From positions 6,472,386 through 6,536,385 of the forward strand of contig NC_063171.1 in NCBI RefSeq assembly GCF_023159225.1: a DNA stretch of 64,000 nt, written 5' to 3'. The DNA comes from Perognathus longimembris pacificus (Eukaryota; Chordata; Mammalia; Rodentia; Heteromyidae). A model generated the notes under the pieces. The model was not told where the DNA came from and did not search any database. It was given only the letters and a program-made list of their open reading frames with translations. Positions 59,067-64,000 of this stretch are shown piece after piece. Numbering within the stretch: the first letter of the stretch is position 1; the number at the start of each line of letters is the position of its first letter. The position numbers were made by a program, and so were the translations under genes.

Positions 59067-60751
59067 ATGTTCGGTTCCAGCCGCGGCGGTGTACGGGGCG
59101 GGCAGGACCAGTTTAACTGGGAAGATGTGAAGACTGACAAGCAGAGGGAAAACTACTTGGGTAACTCGCTGATGGCCCCTGTGGGCCGCTGGCAAAAGGG
59201 CCGCGACCTCACCTGGTACGCGAAGGGCCGCGTACCGTGCGCGGGGCCGAGCCGCGAGGAGGAACTGGCGGCGGTGCGGGAGGCCGAACGGGAGGCTCTG
59301 CTGGCAGCGCTGTGAGTGTCCACGGGCCGCGGGGCGGGACGACGAGGACCTGGAGCGGGGCTGGAGGCGGGGCTGCATGGCTCTTTGGGCGGGAGACCGC
59401 TAGGTGCGGCTGACGCTTGCCTCCTCGCTTTCTCAGGGGCTACAAGAACGTGAGGAAGCAGCCCACCGGCCTGAGCAAAGAGGTAAATCGAGGAAGGGGT
59501 CACGGGGTCTGCAGGGTTGGTAGGGTCGGTCTGTGCCTGCCGAGCACCTCTTGTCCTCTTCTACACCCGCAGGACTTCGTGGAAATCTGCAAGCGAGAGG
59601 GAGGAGATTCGGAAGAGAAAGGCGTAGATCGGCTACTGGGGCTGGGCAGCACGAGGTGCGGCGGATCAGGGAGGGATAGCGGGACGGGACAGTTGTCCAG
59701 AGCCGTTCTCACCGCCTTGTCTCTGCAGTGGCTCAGTGGGCCGTGTAGCGCTGTCACGGGAGGATAAGGAAGCTGCCAAGCTGGGGCTGTCGGTGTTCAC
59801 GGTAACCCTCGCCTGCTCCCAGTGTACTGGGATCCCTTGATGGGTGGGCTCTAGTGGTACCGGGGCTAGATTCCCTGTAGTCCCTTTGTGACCCTCTCCA
59901 TAGTGCACCTTCTTTTGCAGCACCACCGCGTGGACAGCAGCAGCCGAGGTTCTTCTCCAGCAGCTGCCAAAAGGAAGCCACGCATCGAAGACAAGGCGGA
60001 ACCTGGGTAAGTTGACCTGAGTAAGCTTAGGAGTAGCTTGAGGTCCACAGTACCCAGTCTTGAGGATCAATTGGGAAATGGAGCAGTTAAGAAATAGCCA
60101 GAAGCCTAGGTTGGCACTGTCACAGATTTCTCCCGATGTGTTCCATATTTACATAACCTACCGGCTGCTGCTGGCCAAACATACAGACCAGTACTTGAAG
60201 AGTAGTCCAGTAAATGTGGAGCTAATGTTAAGCCAATTTAACTAATGTAAATTTTGAGTCACAAGCCACACCTAAGTCCTGGCTACCAGTGTACAACATG
60301 AGGCTGTGGACATGCCCTGATGAGTCCTTACTAGAGGGCAGGAGGCTGAGGCTCTTTATTTCCTCTTGTAGTGATGAGAGCCACAAGAAAAGCAAGAAAG
60401 AAAAAAAGAAAAAGAAGAAGAAACATAAGAAGCATAAGAAGAAGAAAGACAAGGAACAGAGAAAGGAGGCTGAGTCTACCTCCTCATCTCCCTCTCCTGC
60501 CTGGTAGGCCCATGCCCAGCTCTGCTCTACCTTGGGGAGCTCTGAAAGAAGGGCCTCTAGACTTAGCTAGGCCTGGACAGGGTGCTCAAGCAACTCTGAG
60601 GGCCTGGGACAACAACTGAAGCTTGGCTAGGCAGGGTGAAATGCTGCTCAGCATCTTTCCTCTAATTGTCTCACTATCCTTGTCTCCAAGGCCTAGACGC
60701 CAGCGGCATGATTCCGACTCTTCTTCCCCCTGCTGTAAAAGAAGGAAGTGA
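59067..60751 (+). CDS. MMTAG2: MMTAG2 (C1orf35), lysine-rich multiple myeloma tumor-associated protein 2 (7 exons)
   Basis: Exons are 59067-59311, 59437-59482, 59573-59655, 59729-59801, 59921-60006, 60372-60503 and 60691-60751 (TGA 60749-60751). All have GT/AG ends and consistent phase, for 241 aa. The N-terminal domain starts [20 protein letters not shown], with [20 protein letters not shown] following; this block is the family hallmark. Residues about 183-210 form a Lys/His tract ([19 protein letters not shown]) that looks like a nuclear or nucleolar localisation and RNA-binding region. The protein ends SPCCKRRK. The human protein is about 263 aa and continues about 20 residues past this point; here a TGA intervenes, with recognisable homology after it. 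The biochemical role is not established. Introns 1-4 are very short (73-125 bp). Confidence 0.94.
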
Positions 60752-61231
60752 CATAGCAGGGACTGTGGAAAGAGCCCATCCCACAGACAGCAAGCAGAAG
60801 GGAGGCTGTGATGACTGAGTGGGTGGAGTGATACCCACCAGAGCCCTGGGTGTTCTCCGCCTGGGACCTTGCTCACTACATGATTGGGCTTTGTGGCTGC
60901 TGTGTAGTTCCCACCCTGATTACCTACTGACCTGCCTGGGGGAATCCCTCCTGCCAGGTGAAGCAAGTGGCTACTTTCTGGAGTGACCCTGAGCCTTGCC
61001 TTCAAGGTCTTGGGAGTTGATGTCTGGCTGCTGGGTGACAAGAGGTGCTTCTTGGAGGAAAATTCTCCAGGTTTCTTTTGATCTGGGTGCCTGCAGAGTC
61101 CATGAGGGTGGTACTAAGATTCATCTGCCTAGAAGGATCTCGCAGAGATTAGACTTCTGCCTGCTCTGCAACGGTTCAGGCCTAAGAGCTGTGACCAAGT
61201 GTGGTTACTTTTCACATTCACTTTGTACCTA

Positions 61232-61237
61232 AATAAA
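61232..61237 (+). terminator. MMTAG2: MMTAG2 polyadenylation signal
   Basis: AATAAA about 480 bp after the stop codon, followed by A-rich then G/T-containing DNA. It is the only hexamer in the interval. Confidence 0.75.
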
Positions 61238-61259
61238 TGTATTTTAAAAGTAGAGCATT

Positions 61260-62640
61260 ATCTCAGAGTGGCAGGATAATGTGGAAGGGTAGTGACCTGG
61301 GGCCCATGGGTAAAGTCTCACATTTACAGGATAGTCTTAGCCTGAAAGTGATTGGGGGGGGGGGTGTGGTGTGATACTTAGGTTTGAACTTCTCTTTGTG
61401 CTTTCTAGACAGGTACTCTAGTTTGAGTTGAGCTCTGTTTTTTAACTATTTTTTTATCTTTTCTTTTTTGGTACTGGGGATTGAACCCAGTATGTTGCCC
61501 TTGCTAGGCAAGCGCTTTGCCACTGTGCCACTGAGCATGTTACATCCCAGCCTGAGCTCTGGTTATTTCTGAGATAGAATCAGTATTATGCTTCCTGCAG
61601 TAGCTGGGATGACAGGCACTTCCCTACACCTAGCTGTTTGAAGTCTTATGAACATTCTTGCCCAAGGCTAGCCTGGAACCACAGTCTTTCTGATAGCTAC
61701 TTCCCCTTTAAGTTCTGATGTCTTGTGATTCCTACTACATCTTGTGCAACCAGAGCAAGCCTCCGTCCAGTGCCCACCTGAAAATAAAAGCCTATCAACG
61801 GGGCTGCCTTTTACAAAAGGCCAGATGGTCTAGGTTGAGCCTGTAAGGGCAACCATGGCTTGAAGCGCCTAAGGCCCCAGGTCCCCCTCCCAACCCCCTA
61901 CCTAACCCAACCAGCTCCTGCCCGAGTGCTGGACTGGGCACTTAACAAAGTGTGTTCATGGGCCTAGGCATAAAGAATAGAAAACAGGCTGTATTCCTAA
62001 TGGTGTGTTGTTGAATTATTTCATTTCTGACTCTCAAAACTATGAATGCTGTGGTCCTGGCAGATCCTAAGTGTCCTTTGAGACCTATACTATGGCTTGC
62101 ACACTGACCTATGCTCTGAATGTGGGTTGCTTTTGAGTGGAGACTGACATTATTTTAGACACTGTCCTGGGGGGTGATGGTGATGGAATGAATGTCAGTC
62201 TACATAGGTGCAAGGGTGTGGGGGAACAGGGAGATACTTTGACCTGCTGGTGGCTATTCCAACCTGGAGACCCGTGTGCTGCCATGTCAGTTGCTCAGTA
62301 TGTGTATACACAGTTGGCACAAAGCTGTGGTGGTCAGTGGCCCTGCTAAGGACAAGGGTAGGGGGAACCACAAGGGGAGCCAAGGCTCCCACAGCACTCC
62401 AAACTCCGGACCCTGCCACTTCCCCACACAAAGTGAGATGGACCATTCTTCCACAGTGGAAGTAGAATGTGCTGGGTTTTTTTCCATGCAGAGGCCCAAT
62501 CTAGGAAGAAGTCCAAGGCTTGGAGGCCAGCTACCTGCTATCTAGGGTGAAAAGGCCCCACTGGCCTCTGTTTTCGTTTTAGTAAGCAGCCTTGTGGCAG
62601 GGACAGGGACAGTGACCCACTGACAGCCCATGAAATAGTT
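61260..62640. other. Tail-to-tail spacer between MMTAG2 and ARF1
   Basis: Apart from the SINE at 61460-61655 I see no features. An AATAAA at about 61781 on the plus strand could serve as a distal MMTAG2 end. Confidence 0.4.
61460..61655 (-). mobile_element. ID/B1-type SINE, minus strand, between MMTAG2 and ARF1
   Basis: ID-like GCTAGGCAAGCGCTTTGCCA (reverse ID left arm, close to the rodent ID consensus) followed by B1-like AGTAGCTGGGATGACAGGC. Confidence 0.6.
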
Positions 62641-62645
62641 GAGAC

Positions 62646-63750
62646 TTTATTCTAATAGCTATAATTACAGTGCTTGTTGAAATGAAAACTGAAAACAAGT
62701 ATACAAAACAGTTGATTACTAATTGTGTATTGAAAGCAGTAAGAGGTTCCACAACACCAAATAAACCAGTTCTGAGGTTTTCTCAAGATAAATTTAACAG
62801 CTCCAGCTTCTTCAGTGTTTATCAAAATACAAAAGAAAAAAAAGTAGAGGTCGTCTTTTTCGATGGCAAATCGGACCCTTGCAGGCTGAGGGAGGAAGCT
62901 ACTTCACACATGGAGATGGGGGTGCTCTGGGACTGTGGGTCTGGAGTGGACCAACCCTCCCAGCTTGCAGACTCCTGCTGGTTAGACCCAGGCCTCCAGC
63001 CAGCACTTGGAGCAGGCGCAAGAACTGGGAACACGGGCTGCTGCTAGGCCACAGGCCCATCAAGGATGAGGCCATGCCCTGAGGCCCTGCAACGGCCCCT
63101 GCCAGCCCCTAAGTGACCATGTGAGCACAAGTACAAGCACAACGCGATGGAATGCAGGTGATCCAAAGACAGGCGAGTCACGGGGGGCTCTACTGTGACC
63201 ATGCAGCGGATGGTGGTTTGTTCATCACCGTCTCCTGTTCCCACGGGAACAGCTAGCTGATCTGATGGACTATCATTCAGGCGGTTACTGCAAAAACCTA
63301 CACTAGGCATAGTCTCCCTTCTATGTGTTCAAGTGTTCTGCTTGTATTTTTAACTATTTTAAAAAATGCACTGAGTTCGGGTTAAAAACCAACCACCAAA
63401 TGGATTCTGATACTGATCTACAGCCCATTGGCTCCTGGAGACCAGGTGCCCACATGTCCAAATCTCTTCTCAGTACTGACAGTAAATTGATTCTCTTTTT
63501 ACAATAAAAAAAGCTGAGTAATATTGCATAGGAGTACCAGAAACTGCCTCAGTGGAAACAGAAACTATTTACATTAAATAAAAACCTGGCTGCAGGCTGT
63601 GTCTGCACATGTACAGCACGGTGCGATGCACACTGTGACCAACCCATGGAGACAGCTTCTGGCACTCAGGACCACAGAGTCGCACGTTTGCCACATGAGA
63701 GGAAAGCGGAGGGCGGAGAGGAGGAAGTGAGGGGGAGGGGGAGTTCTGGT
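62646..63750 (-). terminator. ARF1: ARF1 3'UTR with polyadenylation signal at 62646-62651
   Basis: About 1.1 kb lies between the ARF1 stop and a minus-strand AATAAA at 62646-62651. It is repeat-free and moderately A/T-rich near the end, and its length is close to that of the human ARF1 3'UTR. Short reading frames within it are shadows. Confidence 0.7.
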
Positions 63751-63999
<249 letters not shown>

Positions 64000-64000
64000 G

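Overview
This is a mammalian nuclear window, almost certainly from a rodent. Five complete spliced protein genes and the last coding exon of a sixth are readable, in the order IBA57(-), GJC2(-), GUK1(-), MRPL55(+), MMTAG2/C1orf35(+), ARF1(-). From memory this is the gene content and relative orientation of human 1q42.13 read in reverse, so the window is a conserved syntenic block. Rodent origin is inferred from abundant B1-like (7SL-derived) SINEs. Many copies of a dimeric ID-like SINE, whose left half is tRNA-Ala/ID-like and whose right half is a second unrelated module, point to Geomyoidea (kangaroo rats, pocket mice, gophers). That lineage call rests on remembered family descriptions, not on a database search.

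Layout. 1-5.9 kb: old repeats and the downstream side of IBA57. 6.0-11.7 kb: IBA57, three coding exons, CpG-rich start. 11.9-19.8 kb: intergenic, with an L1 3' end, two ID-like dimers, two MLT1-type LTRs and a degenerate 17-bp minisatellite. 19.9-22.1 kb: GJC2, one coding exon. 22.1-31.5 kb: intergenic, with an 800-bp solo gammaretrovirus-type LTR. 31.6-42.9 kb: GUK1, eight coding exons, including a distal first exon that would add a mitochondrial-type leader. 43-50.5 kb: a repeat-rich spacer between the GUK1 and MRPL55 CpG islands, holding nested LTRs, an H3.3 processed pseudogene and a heavily deleted gammaretrovirus-like provirus. 50.5-54.9 kb: MRPL55. 55-58.6 kb: repeats. 58.9-61.2 kb: MMTAG2. 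62.6-64 kb: the 3' end of ARF1, tail to tail with MMTAG2.

Functional theme. Three genes touch mitochondria: IBA57 (4Fe-4S maturation), MRPL55 (mitoribosome large subunit) and GUK1 (GMP/dGMP kinase with a possible mitochondrial isoform). The grouping is conserved synteny and not an operon-like unit. GJC2 is a myelinating-glia connexin, MMTAG2 a lysine-rich nuclear-type protein of unclear role, and ARF1 a Golgi GTPase.

Exon boundaries were read by hand from GT/AG sites, reading-frame phase and remembered human proteins. The assembled proteins are IBA57 357 aa, GJC2 440 aa, GUK1 198 aa (219 aa with the leader), MRPL55 128 aa and MMTAG2 241 aa. I found no convincing novel system. The most notable observations are the unannotated H3.3 pseudogene, the provirus remnant, the solo LTR with intact target-site duplication, the minisatellite, reuse of one SINE target site, and a shortened MMTAG2 C-terminus.
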